From NCBI RefSeq assembly GCF_047238265.1, contig NZ_JBDFMM010000001.1, forward strand, positions 558,001 to 622,000: DNA of 64,000 bases, read 5' to 3'. Shown here one piece after another: positions 8,912 to 17,702 of the stretch. The notes below the pieces were generated by a model. The model saw nothing but the letters and a program-made list of their open reading frames with translations, searched no databases and was not told where the DNA came from. Positions within the stretch are counted from its first letter, which is position 1. Each line of letters begins with the position of its first letter. The stretch comes from Paenibacillus_F sp047238265 (GTDB lineage Bacteria; Bacillota; Bacilli; Paenibacillales; NBRC-103111). Both the position numbers and the translations under genes were made by a program.

Positions 8912-9862
8912 ATGAAACTGACACCCGTAATCCCCTTTGAACCGATAAGTTCAAGCAAGATGCCCGAAGGCGAAAATTGGATAACCCAAATTAAATGGGA
9001 CGGCATACGTATGCTGCATTACTTCGATGGAACCGAAACCCGGTTGTTCAACCGCAAGATGAATGAGCGTACGCTGCAATATCCCGAACTGTTGGATACG
9101 CAAAAGTTTTGCCGTGCCGATTCCGTGATCCTTGACGGCGAAATCATTTGTTTGGATAATAACAAGCCGTCCTTTCATGAAGTGATGAGAAGAGAAAGCT
9201 TGAAGCAACGCGCCAAAATACAACTTGCCGTAAATCAGATTCCTGTAAGTTATATGGTGTTTGACATTCTTTATTTCAATGGGGAGTGGGTCACCGACCG
9301 CAGCCTGCGAGATCGTCAAAAACTGCTCCATAATGTGCTTGTTCCAAACGACCATGTACAAATCGTTCCAAATTTCACAGACGGTCATGCACTTTTTGAA
9401 GTTATGAAACAGCATCAAATGGAGGGAGTCGTTTATAAAGATCTTCAGAGCACGTATAGTTTAAACGGAAAGGACGGCCGCTGGAGGAAACATAAAATAT
9501 TTGTGGACCTTTATGCGGTTGTCGGCGGGGTCACTTTTCGCGATCGGGTTGTGAATTCGTTACTGCTGGGCTTGTACGATGACGAAGGGAAAGAACTGAC
9601 CTATATCGGCCATGCGGGGACAGGCAAATTAACGCGGAAAGACTGGATGGATATAACTGCTTTAGTGAATGAATCAGCTGTAGAGAATAGACCCTTTGTA
9701 AATGTACCTTTACGTCAAAAGGATGCCGTATGGATACGTCCGGCGCTTACTGTTAAGGTTGAGTTTTTGGAATTTACCCCTGCGAAAACAATGAGACATC
9801 CCAGCATTCAAGCTATTGTGGATGTCTCCCCCCAAAACTGTACGCTTTCTCAGCTACAATAA
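8912..9862 (+). CDS. ATP-dependent DNA ligase (LigD ligase-domain type)
   Basis: The 316-residue protein has nucleotidyltransferase motif I KWDGIR with the adenylated lysine (about residue 29), DGEIICLD (motif III region), EGVVYKD (motif IV), a lysine-bearing motif V (WRKHK) and a C-terminal OB-fold domain. It seals nicks and double-strand breaks in Ku-dependent end joining. It lacks fused polymerase and phosphoesterase domains. Ku lies just downstream in convergent orientation, and the polymerase component is 4.8 kb upstream. The ATG follows a GAAGAAGG site. Confidence 0.88.
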   Translation: MKLTPVIPFEPISSSKMPEGENWITQIKWDGIRMLHYFDGTETRLFNRKMNERTLQYPELLDTQKFCRADSVILDGEIICLDNNKPSFHEVMRRESLKQRAKIQLAVNQIPVSYMVFDILYFNGEWVTDRSLRDRQKLLHNVLVPNDHVQIVPNFTDGHALFEVMKQHQMEGVVYKDLQSTYSLNGKDGRWRKHKIFVDLYAVVGGVTFRDRVVNSLLLGLYDDEGKELTYIGHAGTGKLTRKDWMDITALVNESAVENRPFVNVPLRQKDAVWIRPALTVKVEFLEFTPAKTMRHPSIQAIVDVSPQNCTLSQLQ

Positions 9863-9976
9863 CAAAATAAATGTACCGTATGGTCTAAAACCGAGGCAGC
9901 CGAATATCCAGGCGCTTCTTTCCACCCGCTTCAAATGAAGGTGCGTTCCTGCGGGGAAAAGCAAGCCTGCACAATA

Positions 9977-10010
9977 AAAACGAGCCCCGAATCGAATCGA
10001 GGCTCGTTTG
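9977..10010. terminator. Bidirectional terminator between ligase and ku
   Basis: AAACGAGCC and GGCTCGTTT form a stem with A/T flanks on both strands, placed between the two convergent end-joining genes. Confidence 0.8.
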
Positions 10011-10093
10011 CGTCCATATCCGGCCCGTATCAAAGCGGGCGAGGTGCCGAAGCGAAACCGGAGACAGCCGGAACCATCGGGTATGGCACCGGT

Positions 10094-10957
10094 TTAGGAT
10101 ACCGTTTCCTTCGCCTTCTCTTTCGTCTTGCGAGGTTTGGCCGCTTTCGGCTTCGCTTTGGCCTTGGCGTCCGACTTGTCGGCCGCAACGGGCTTGACCG
10201 CTTCGAGGCTCGCTTGAAGCGCGGACATGAGGTCGATCACGTTGGTACGTTTCTGCTCCGGAGCGACCTGGACTTCTTCGCCGGCGACTTTGTGCTGGAT
10301 CGCTTCCATCAGCGCGCTGCGGTATTCGTCCTGGTATTTCTCGGGCTCGAACGGTGTAGACAACTGCTCGATCAGCATTTTAGCCATCGTGAGCTCCTTG
10401 TCGTTCACATTCGAAGCTTCCGGAAGATTGGGTACTTGGCTGATCGCGCGGATCTCGTCCGGGTAGAAAATCGTTTCCAGAGCGATGCAGTTATCGATAA
10501 CCCGGACGGCGGCGAGACTGCTTTTGGAACGGATGGAAATGGTGGCGATCCCGATTTTACCGGTCTGCTTGATCGATTCGAGCAGCAGATTGTAAGCGTT
10601 GGCGCCTGTATCACCGGGAGAGAGATAGTAAGTTTTCTGAAAATAAATTGGGTCTATGTCTGTCAAATTGACAAAATCCAAAATTTTAATTTCTTTAGTC
10701 GCTTCACCGGAGATTTTCTCCAATTCTTCCTTCTCAAAAAGGACGAAGCGGCCGGGCTCGTATTCGTAGCCTTTCGTAATTTCTCCCCACTCCACTTCCG
10801 TGTCGCAGGTGGTGCATTTTCTCACATAAGAAAGAGGGGTTGTACAGCGTTTATGAATGTAACGCATGGAGATGTCTTTCTCTTCCGTAGCCGAGAACAT
10901 TTTAACGGGAACGTGCACCAGACCGAAGCTGATGGCGCCTTTCCAGAGCGTATGCAT
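10094..10957 (-). CDS. ku: Ku-type DNA end-binding protein
   Basis: The 287-residue bacterial Ku forms a ring on DNA ends and recruits LigD-type ligase and polymerase. The N-terminus (LWKGAISFGLVHVPVKMF) and core (ITKGYEYEPGRFVLFEKEEL; DIDPIYFQKTYYLSP) are diagnostic. The last ~40 residues are a Lys/Ala/Pro-rich tail (AKAKAKPKAAKPRKTKEKAK) of the kind that binds DNA and helps Ku thread inward. AGGAGG lies 7 bases before the ATG. The gene is convergent with the ligase. Confidence 0.95.
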   Translation of the reverse strand: MHTLWKGAISFGLVHVPVKMFSATEEKDISMRYIHKRCTTPLSYVRKCTTCDTEVEWGEITKGYEYEPGRFVLFEKEELEKISGEATKEIKILDFVNLTDIDPIYFQKTYYLSPGDTGANAYNLLLESIKQTGKIGIATISIRSKSSLAAVRVIDNCIALETIFYPDEIRAISQVPNLPEASNVNDKELTMAKMLIEQLSTPFEPEKYQDEYRSALMEAIQHKVAGEEVQVAPEQKRTNVIDLMSALQASLEAVKPVAADKSDAKAKAKPKAAKPRKTKEKAKETVS

Positions 10958-11158
10958 GAGGGGAAACCTCCTAGGGCGCCCGCGTGGGCGGGCTTATTTG
11001 GTCAGATCCGCAGGACCGGGACCGGACGCCGGACGCTTTGCGGCCTGACTTCTTTTAGGATCAGTATGTCCAAAAAATTCGCCGGATATGAATGCTTTAG
11101 GCGGTTTTGTGCCACGCTAACCGGAGCCAGGTTTAATCCGGGAAGTGGAGGTGATGAA

Positions 11159-11356
11159 ATGGGAGACGACAAGCGTGAGAAAGAACTCAAAGACAGCACC
11201 CATCAGGGCCGGGACGATTACTACATGGACATTGACCGGATGATCAATGAAGGGCTCGGCGGCGGCCAGGTTACGGTTCATAACGGTCTGATCGAGGAAA
11301 CCACCACCGATACGATGGGCTATCCCGAATCCGTAACGGATCAAGGGGAAGAGTAA
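11159..11356 (+). CDS. Small acidic hypothetical protein
   Basis: The 65-residue product is highly charged and acidic (MGDDKREKELKDSTHQG..., ending VTDQGEE). It has no membrane segment and no motif I recognise; a GLGGGQVTVHNG stretch sits mid-protein. A strong GGAGGTGAT ribosome site precedes the ATG and a terminator follows, so it is probably a real monocistronic gene. The length and composition resemble the many small soluble proteins of spore-formers, but no function can be assigned. Confidence 0.7.
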   Translation: MGDDKREKELKDSTHQGRDDYYMDIDRMINEGLGGGQVTVHNGLIEETTTDTMGYPESVTDQGEE

Positions 11357-11361
11357 GGACG

Positions 11362-11400
11362 GCGCCTGCATGAAGAAATGTACATGCAGGCGCTTTTTTT
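11362..11400 (+). terminator. Terminator after the small acidic protein gene
   Basis: An 11-bp stem (GCGCCTGCATG / CATGCAGGCGC) is followed by seven T residues. Confidence 0.88.
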
Positions 11401-11520
11401 GCGGCGCGGAGAAGGAGACGTAAGAGCGCCCGTGCCTTGCCGGAACCCGGATATCGCGGTTGCTAGAGGAAGGATAGAGGGCTATAATAGGAGGCAAACC
11501 AAACCGGAGGAGCGGCACCT

Positions 11521-12552
11521 ATGCAGCATGATGAATTCGGCCTGATCCGCCTGCTGACGGGGGGCAGACAGCAGCGGGACGGGTTGCGTTCGCAGGGAGT
11601 GGTCGTCGGCATCGGTGACGATGCGGCCGTAGCCGCCTTGTCTCCCGGTATGCAGCTTGTCGCCTCCTGCGACACGATGACCGAAGGGATTCATTTTCTG
11701 CCCGTGACGATGCGCGACGAGGACATCGGCTTCAAGGCGATGGCTTCGAACATCAGCGACATGGCCGCGATGGGAGCGAAGGCGCGTTATGCGCTTGTCG
11801 CTCTGTCCCTGCCGAAGGACGCCGACACCGAGCAGATCCGGCGTATCTACGCGGGATTATACGAGTGCGCGGACTTGTTCGGCGTAGCCGTCATCGGCGG
11901 GGACACGACGTCCACGCGCGGCGGAATCGTGCTGACCGTCACGATTCTGGGCGAAGTCCCCGCGGGCCGGGCCCTGCTGCGCAGCGGCGCAAAGCCGGGC
12001 GACGCCGTCTTCGTGACGGGGCCGCTCGGCGGCTCGGCCGCGGGGCTGAACTACCTCCTGCACCGCGGCATAGACGCGGCGCAATGGGGCGAGCTGCCCG
12101 CCGAAGCGGCCGGGCTCGTCCGCGCCCACACCCGGCCTCTGCCGCAGGCTGCGGCCGGAGAGCTGCTTCAGCGCACGGGCTTGTGCCGCGCGCTGAACGA
12201 CATCAGCGACGGGCTCGCGAGCGAAGCCGGCGAAATCGCCGAGGCTTCGGGAGTCGGGCTCCTCATCGCGGAAGAGAAGCTGCCGCTGGAGGAAGGGCTT
12301 CGCGCCTGCGCGGAGAAGCTTGCCGCCGACCCGCTGGAGTGGGTGCTGTACGGCGGCGAGGACTACCAGCTTCTCGGCACGGCCGCGGAAGCGGATCTGG
12401 CGGCCCTGCGCGACGCTTTCGCGGGCGAGGGCTTGCCTCTGCACGTCATCGGACGTGTGACGGGGGCCGATGAAGGAGTGCGGTTGCAGCGCCCGGACGG
12501 GTCGGTGCGGCCGCTGCCGAAGCGGGGCTACAATCACTTTGCTGCGAAATGA
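11521..12552 (+). CDS. thiL: Thiamine-monophosphate kinase
   Basis: The 343-residue protein phosphorylates thiamine monophosphate to thiamine pyrophosphate. It shows the AIR-synthase-like signature: GIGDDAAV near residue 41, the metal-binding DTMTEGIHF, FKAMASNISDMAAMGA, and GGDTTST. The C-terminal half carries DISDGLASE and YGGEDYQLL. GGAGG precedes the ATG. It heads a tightly spaced run with tsaE (15-base gap), a gene order common in Firmicutes. Confidence 0.93.
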   Translation: MQHDEFGLIRLLTGGRQQRDGLRSQGVVVGIGDDAAVAALSPGMQLVASCDTMTEGIHFLPVTMRDEDIGFKAMASNISDMAAMGAKARYALVALSLPKDADTEQIRRIYAGLYECADLFGVAVIGGDTTSTRGGIVLTVTILGEVPAGRALLRSGAKPGDAVFVTGPLGGSAAGLNYLLHRGIDAAQWGELPAEAAGLVRAHTRPLPQAAAGELLQRTGLCRALNDISDGLASEAGEIAEASGVGLLIAEEKLPLEEGLRACAEKLAADPLEWVLYGGEDYQLLGTAAEADLAALRDAFAGEGLPLHVIGRVTGADEGVRLQRPDGSVRPLPKRGYNHFAAK

Positions 12553-12567
12553 GAGGAAGCGACGGAA

Positions 12568-13041
12568 ATGGCTTACCAATATAAAGCCGCAGACGAACGG
12601 GACACGGAAGCTTTGGCAGCCCAGCTTGCATCGCTTGCGGGTCCCGGCGCCGTAATCGCGCTGGACGGCGATCTTGGCGCGGGCAAAACGCGTTTTTCGC
12701 AGGCGGTGGCTAAATCGATCGGGGTGCAGGGCGTTGTGAATTCCCCGACTTTTACACTGATTAAAGAATACGAGGGACGAGAGTTCCCTCTCTATCATAT
12801 GGATGTTTACCGGATTTCTTTGGAAGAAGCCGAAGATTTGGGGCTGGACGACTATTTCTACGGGGAAGGCCTGACTTTAATTGAATGGGCCAGTCTGGTG
12901 GAAGAGCTTTTGCCGCCGAACCGGCTTGAAATTTATATCGAGCACAGCGGAGGCGACGAGCGGGTGTTCCGCTTGAAACCGGCCGGGCAGCCTTACGAGA
13001 GCTGGTGCGCAAATTTGAAAGAGAACGGATGGTTGGTATGA
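12568..13041 (+). CDS. tsaE: tRNA t6A modification ATPase
   Basis: The 157-residue P-loop protein has Walker A GDLGAGKT (near residue 35), then SPTFTLIKEYEG and HMDVYRI typical of TsaE. It powers the TsaB-TsaD complex that places threonylcarbamoyl on adenosine 37 of ANN-decoding tRNAs. It sits between thiL and tsaB. Its TGA overlaps the tsaB ATG by four bases (ATGA), implying translational coupling. Confidence 0.93.
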   Translation: MAYQYKAADERDTEALAAQLASLAGPGAVIALDGDLGAGKTRFSQAVAKSIGVQGVVNSPTFTLIKEYEGREFPLYHMDVYRISLEEAEDLGLDDYFYGEGLTLIEWASLVEELLPPNRLEIYIEHSGGDERVFRLKPAGQPYESWCANLKENGWLV

Positions 13042-14036
13042 GCAGCGAAAGCGGGAACAGGACGCGGGAGCGGGAAAAGGCGGCGGATTCTCCGCAGGCC
13101 GGAGACAGTGAGGAGCGGGACGGCAGCGGGTCCGTATATGACGGGAAAGGGTATGTGCTTGCGCTGGATACGTCCACGGCTTCGCTGGCCGTCGCCCTGC
13201 TTCGGGACGGCTGTTTGGCCGGCGAAAAGCACACCATCGTGGAGCGCAATCATTCCATTCACCTCATGCCTCATTTGCAGGAGCTGCTTGCGTCCCGCGG
13301 CATACAGCCGAAAGATCTTGCCGCAGTCGTGGCAGGCCAGGGGCCGGGATCTTATACCGGCGTACGGATCGCGGTAACCGCGGCGAAAACGTTCGCCTGG
13401 TCGCTGGGCATTCCGGCGGCGGCCGTTTCCAGTCTGGAGGCGCTGGCGTTTGGCGGGCGGACGGCTTTGCTCGCCGACGCGGCCGGAAGCGGTGCGGATG
13501 ATGTCGTGCGCTGGTTCGTGCCCCTGATGAATGCCCGGCGCGGGCAGGCCTTTACCGCGGTTTATGCCTCAGTCGGGAATGAACCGGCCGCCGGGCTTTT
13601 GGGCTTGGAAGGGTCGAACGGCCGCTCGGAAACGGGTGGCAGATGGGCCCGGCTGCAGCCGGACGGCATCCGCCTCGTGGCGGATTTTGCAAGGCACATC
13701 GGGATCGCTGCGGGCGGAGTCGAAGTCTCCGGGACGACCGGGGTGCAATCCGCGGGTGATGCGGGTGCTTTTATCGTGCCTTCCGGATTTGCGAAACCCC
13801 AGGAGATCGTTTTCGTTGGAGAAACTTCCTTGTTCGAAGAGACGATCGGGCAGGCAGCGGCGGAACTGAACATCCCTGTGCGTGTACATCCCTATGATAT
13901 GACGGCGGCCGAGGTGGGTCTGCTTGGCCTGGACCGGTTAAAACGCGGGGAAACGATCGACAAGTATACGTTCGTTCCGAATTATACCCAGCTTACGGAA
14001 GCTGAAGTGAATCTGATGGCTAAGGCCAAATCCTGA
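13038..14036 (+). CDS. tsaB: tRNA t6A modification scaffold protein
   Basis: The protein has the ASKHA fold of TsaB, partner and scaffold of TsaD: LALDTSTASLAVAL, ERNHSIHLMPHLQELL and GPGSYTGVRIAVTAAKT. At 332 residues it is longer than the usual ~230. About 36 charged, low-complexity residues precede the core, and a Gly/Ala-rich stretch (about residues 185-255) is inserted before the C-terminal part. The start chosen is the ATG overlapping the tsaE stop; an in-frame upstream ATG or the GTG right at the core are alternatives. Confidence 0.88.
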   Translation: MSSESGNRTREREKAADSPQAGDSEERDGSGSVYDGKGYVLALDTSTASLAVALLRDGCLAGEKHTIVERNHSIHLMPHLQELLASRGIQPKDLAAVVAGQGPGSYTGVRIAVTAAKTFAWSLGIPAAAVSSLEALAFGGRTALLADAAGSGADDVVRWFVPLMNARRGQAFTAVYASVGNEPAAGLLGLEGSNGRSETGGRWARLQPDGIRLVADFARHIGIAAGGVEVSGTTGVQSAGDAGAFIVPSGFAKPQEIVFVGETSLFEETIGQAAAELNIPVRVHPYDMTAAEVGLLGLDRLKRGETIDKYTFVPNYTQLTEAEVNLMAKAKS

Positions 14037-14055
14037 CGGAAAGGGGAGGGGCTCT

Positions 14056-14550
14056 TTGGACGAACGAAGATGGGAGCAGCCTGTATCAACCCCGATTTTC
14101 CGTGTGATGAGGCTGGATGACATCCCGCACATTTGCGAAATTGAGCAGGAAGCCTTTACGACCCCCTGGTCGGCGGGAGCTTTTCACAACGAGCTGACGA
14201 GCAATCATTTTGCCCATTATACGGTGATGATGGTAGACGGCGTTATTGCGGGGTACGGGGGCATGTGGCTCATTATGGATGAGGCTCATGTGACCAACAT
14301 CGCGATATCGAGCCGGTTCCGCGGCCGCAAGCTGGGCGTTTCGCTCGTTCACCAGCTTCAAGCCAAGGCAAGGTCGCTGGGAGCGGTCCGCATGACGCTG
14401 GAAGTCCGCGCGTCGAATTACGTGGCTCAGCGCCTCTACGATAAAATGGGCTTCCGGTACGTGGGCGTCCGCAAAGGCTATTATACCGACAATAACGAAG
14501 ACGCGATCATTATGTGGGCGGATTTGCCCGACACGAATCAACCCGCCTGA
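14056..14550 (+). CDS. rimI: Ribosomal-protein-alanine N-acetyltransferase-type GNAT
   Basis: The 164-residue GNAT acetyltransferase has the acetyl-CoA loop in SSRFRGRKLGVSLVHQL and the family wording MTLEVRASNYVAQRLYDKMGF. RimI acetylates the N-terminus of ribosomal protein S18, and this gene is embedded in t6A operons in many Firmicutes. A TTG start is chosen because AAAGGGGAGGGG lies seven bases upstream. The gene lies 19 bases after tsaB. Confidence 0.88.
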   Translation: MDERRWEQPVSTPIFRVMRLDDIPHICEIEQEAFTTPWSAGAFHNELTSNHFAHYTVMMVDGVIAGYGGMWLIMDEAHVTNIAISSRFRGRKLGVSLVHQLQAKARSLGAVRMTLEVRASNYVAQRLYDKMGFRYVGVRKGYYTDNNEDAIIMWADLPDTNQPA

Positions 14551-14600
14551 GCGGCGGAAGCGTCCTGTTCGCATTCGATAAAAGGGAATGAAAAAACGTC

Positions 14601-15632
14601 ATGAACACTACAAAGCCTGTGTACATACTGGCCATTGAAACAAGCTGCGACGAGACGTCCGCTGCCGTGATAGAGAACGGGACCGTTATCCGGTCCAACG
14701 TGGTTTCAAGCCAGATCGAAACCCACCGGCGCTTCGGCGGCGTCGTGCCCGAAATCGCATCCCGCCAGCATGTCGAGAGCATTACCTGGATTTTGCAGGA
14801 AGCGATCGATCAGGCGGGGCTTGCGATGAAAGACATGTCCGCTATTGCGGTCACCCAAGGGCCCGGTCTGGTCGGCTCTCTGCTTGTCGGCGTAGTGGCG
14901 GCTAAAACGCTGGCTTTCTCGCTCGGTCTGCCTCTGATCGGCGTGCATCATATCGCCGGGCATATTTATGCGAATCAGCTTGTCCACAAGCTGGAATATC
15001 CGCTGATTTCACTCGTCGTATCGGGCGGCCACACCGAGCTTGTGTATATGGAGAGCGAAGGAAGCTTCAAGATCATCGGACAGACGCGTGACGACGCGGC
15101 CGGCGAGGCTTACGACAAAGTGGCGCGCGCCTTGAAGCTGCCTTATCCGGGCGGTCCCCACATTGACCGCCTTGCCCAGGAAGCGGACGGGGAAATTCCG
15201 ATGCCCCGTGCCTGGCTGGACGATTCGTACGATTTCAGCTTCAGCGGCTTGAAATCGGCGGTCCTTAACGTCCTTAACCAGTCGCGTATGCGCGGAGAAG
15301 AGCCCGTGGCGGCCCATGTCGCCAAAGGCTTCCAGTCCTCCGTTGTGGACGTGCTGGTGGAGAAGGCCGCACGGGCCGTGCGGGAATACGGCGCCAAGCA
15401 GCTTCTGCTGGCGGGAGGAGTGGCGGCTAACCGCGGACTCCGCGAAGGGCTGACAAAGCGCTGTGCGGAGCTTGGCGTGCCTCTGCTGCTGCCGCCTATG
15501 GACCTCTGCTCCGACAATGCCGCCATGATCGGCGCCGCCGCTTTCCTCAAATGGAACCGCGGGGATATCACGGGGCCGGAATTTAAGGCGGAGCCGGTGC
15601 TGAGCCTGGAGAAGTGGGGATACAGAGCTTAA
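14601..15632 (+). CDS. tsaD: tRNA N6-adenosine threonylcarbamoyltransferase
   Basis: The 343-residue enzyme transfers the threonylcarbamoyl group onto tRNA A37. The metal-site motif HHIAGH (about residue 115), the N-terminal ETSCDETSAAVI and the late LAGGVAANRGLR / DNAAMIGAAA blocks are intact. It ends the thiL-tsaE-tsaB-rimI-tsaD run, 50 bases after rimI, and is followed by a terminator. Essential in most bacteria. Confidence 0.95.
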   Translation: MNTTKPVYILAIETSCDETSAAVIENGTVIRSNVVSSQIETHRRFGGVVPEIASRQHVESITWILQEAIDQAGLAMKDMSAIAVTQGPGLVGSLLVGVVAAKTLAFSLGLPLIGVHHIAGHIYANQLVHKLEYPLISLVVSGGHTELVYMESEGSFKIIGQTRDDAAGEAYDKVARALKLPYPGGPHIDRLAQEADGEIPMPRAWLDDSYDFSFSGLKSAVLNVLNQSRMRGEEPVAAHVAKGFQSSVVDVLVEKAARAVREYGAKQLLLAGGVAANRGLREGLTKRCAELGVPLLLPPMDLCSDNAAMIGAAAFLKWNRGDITGPEFKAEPVLSLEKWGYRA

Positions 15633-15691
15633 AGCTTATTACGGATAGTTAAAACCAACCGGTTTTGTTTGGCCGGACTGACACAATAAAA

Positions 15692-15722
15692 AACAAAGAC
15701 AGCCTCCGGGGCTGTCTTTGTT
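15692..15722. terminator. Bidirectional terminator between tsaD and the kinase gene
   Basis: AACAAAGACAGCC and GGCTGTCTTTGTT form a long stem with A- and T-tracts on the two sides. Confidence 0.87.
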
Positions 15723-15811
15723 CATTAATCGGTCCTTTTGCCGGGCGTCTGCATCAAGTTAAGTAGTTATTCACAACCGGCAGAGACAGTATTCCGCGGA
15801 CTGTTAAAGAA

Positions 15812-16768
15812 TTAATCCGCCGACTTATGCACAGGGACTCCCAAGGCCTCGCGTGCCATATCTGCGTATTCCTCCAGCCCGGATTTAAGGGCGAACAAGC
15901 CGATGGTGACGGCATAGGAACCGAGCACTTCGGCGATGTGCTCCTTCATTCTCGGCCAGATGCGTCCGCCTGCTTTTTCGTATTCTTCCAGCAGACGGGA
16001 CAGGGCTTCCTCCCCGAAAACGGCGGAATACAGGGCAAAGTCCGTGGCGGGGTCTCCGCACTCCGCTTCCGTCCAGTCCAGCAGTCCGCAAACCCGCTGG
16101 TTATCGTCGACAAGAATGTGGCCGGGATGCAGGTCGCCGTGGATCAGCGAGGTGTGCTGCGGCCAATAGGAAGCGTCCGCAAGCCAAGCCTGCCAACGCT
16201 GCCAAAGCTCGTCCGAAACGCCGTAGGCCTGCCGGACGACTTCCATACGTGCCGCAGTGACTGCTCTCAGGTCAACGGCTTCAACGGCCATAAGGCCCGC
16301 CACTCCGGCGGTACGGCCGTCTATCCGGTGCAGGGCGGCCATCGCTTCCGCAAGGGATCGGACGAATTCGGGGGAGAGCGCCCCGGGATCTATGTGCCAC
16401 TTATAGGCTTTGGAAGCGGCATCCACGGTGGCTGCTGGCGTTCCGGACAGCCTGCGGTAGGCAATGAGGTCAGGCCGGTTGATATGCCAGGCGGGAACGG
16501 CTACGGGCAGCGAACGGCCTACAAGCTGCAGCACCTTAGCTTCGTAGGCGGCTGATTGTATGACGTCGGGCCTCCTCGGAATACGGAGTATCCAGGACGT
16601 GCCGTCTGTGGAGCGGGCGGCCGCCGCCAGAAAGTCCAGCCCGGAATCATTCAGTTCCACAGGCTGAGACAGGTCCAGTTCAAGATTGTATTTTGCCGCG
16701 AGCACACGGAATTGGTTGAGTTGCTCTTGCTTCGTTAACGGTGTCGATTTTTTTATGGAATCGTTCAT
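15812..16768 (-). CDS. Macrolide 2'-phosphotransferase-like kinase
   Basis: The 318-residue APH-fold kinase has the catalytic loop LIHGDLHPGHILVDD (near residue 213) and the metal motif GLLDWTEAECGDPATDF. The HPGH plus DWTEA wording is typical of Mph macrolide kinases rather than of aminoglycoside kinases. The ATP-site strand WILRIPRR also fits. Chromosomal Mph-like genes are common in soil bacilli and may be intrinsic resistance determinants; activity on macrolides is inferred. It is monocistronic and convergent with tsaD. Confidence 0.8.
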   Translation of the reverse strand: MNDSIKKSTPLTKQEQLNQFRVLAAKYNLELDLSQPVELNDSGLDFLAAAARSTDGTSWILRIPRRPDVIQSAAYEAKVLQLVGRSLPVAVPAWHINRPDLIAYRRLSGTPAATVDAASKAYKWHIDPGALSPEFVRSLAEAMAALHRIDGRTAGVAGLMAVEAVDLRAVTAARMEVVRQAYGVSDELWQRWQAWLADASYWPQHTSLIHGDLHPGHILVDDNQRVCGLLDWTEAECGDPATDFALYSAVFGEEALSRLLEEYEKAGGRIWPRMKEHIAEVLGSYAVTIGLFALKSGLEEYADMAREALGVPVHKSAD

Positions 16769-17062
16769 AGGGATAGCTCCTCTTCATCTTTAATCAAGTA
16801 ATCGAATCTTATGAAAGCATCCTTCGGGGCAGCACTAATAAGCCTGAACTCTCTTTTTTCAAAAAGAACAGGTACAATGTGTCCGTCCGCGTGCATTACC
16901 TGATCCGCATGAAGTGGATAACCATGTTAAACGCCCTCCTGACGAAATTAGGGAAACCCCGTTTCAACTTTATCATGGGGAAGAAACACCGGCAACGGGC
17001 GGGTTTTTCTTAAAAAATTTATTCCGCTTCTCTTAAAATTTCGAACATTTAGACATTTTGTA
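16769..17062. other. Intergenic region upstream of the leuA leader
   Basis: This spacer holds the minus-strand kinase promoter and leads to the leuA promoter. I see no coding signal or clear RNA element in it. Confidence 0.5.
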
Positions 17063-17092
17063 TTGACTTTGCGTTTTCGCGCATATTATAAT
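17063..17092 (+). promoter_or_regulatory. Sigma-A type promoter of the leuA leader
   Basis: TTGACT (17063-17068) and a perfect TATAAT (17087-17092) are separated by 18 bases, immediately upstream of the first T-box. Confidence 0.8.
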
Positions 17093-17106
17093 CACAACAA
17101 GTTCAA

Positions 17107-17482
17107 AACGTACACGCAACGAACGGGAAAAGTAAGGTCATTCATGTCGCACAGAGAGCTGCGGGTTGGTGCAACGCAGCGGGATGAACCCTGAACTCGC
17201 CCGGGAGCGGTAAAACTGAACAACGCCGGCAAAGCCCGTCCTGAATCTCGGCAGACAATGTCTACCGTTCGGGTCAGAAGTCTTCGAAGCATGCGGCGAA
17301 GTAAGTTTTAACGGCTGGCCCCCGTGATCGGGCAGCGATTGGAACGTCCCCGGTATCCGGATACCGGCCGACCCGGCTTCAATCGCATCGAGTGGATCCG
17401 TCTTGCGGCGGATCAATGAGAGTGGTAACGCGGAAGGGTAACGGCCTGTCGTCTCTTGTAATAGAGACGGCAGGTCTTTTTT
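17107..17482 (+). ncRNA. T-box leader 1 (leucine specifier CTC)
   Basis: The stem I apical signature AGAGAGCTGCGGGTTGGTGC is present, followed by GAACTC. This places CTC (17196-17198), a leucine codon, in the specifier loop. The T-box itself (17419-17433) reads AGAGTGGTAACGCGG. It keeps the TGGT that pairs with the uncharged tRNA end but has AACGCGG instead of the consensus ACCGCGG. A terminator hairpin (17444-17475, GCCTGTCGTCTC/GAGACGGCAGGTC) and T-tract follow. Uncharged tRNA-Leu should prevent termination. It is the first of two in series. Confidence 0.88.
17444..17482 (+). terminator. T-box 1 regulatory terminator
   Basis: A long stem with loop TTGTAATA is followed by six T residues. 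It is the attenuator of the first T-box. Confidence 0.85.
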
Positions 17483-17702
17483 GCATCCTTGGCAGAAGCC
17501 GAGCCGATGTGCAGACAGCATAGATAACCGACAGTGAGATAAATAGACATAACCGGGCAAGGCCCCGAACAACGGGTGATCATCGATGGAACACGCAAAG
17601 CAAGAAAATTGCGGACACACCGTGATCATCCCAAGCTTACCGAGCGGACATCCAGGCAGGAGCGGGTGTCCGGAGAAACAACGAAACTTGTATATCCATA
17701 AA
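17483..17702 (+). other. Linker between the two T-boxes
   Basis: This transcribed spacer contains a repeated GTGATCATC (near 17574 and 17621) and several short inverted repeats such as GGACATCC/GGGTGTCC. No gene is supported. It may fold locally to keep the two T-boxes independent. Confidence 0.45.

Noticed and set aside
9935..11356. Long plus-strand frame across the ku gene
   Set aside because: Most of it is antisense to ku. Only its last 65 codons, with their own ATG and ribosome site, look like a gene.
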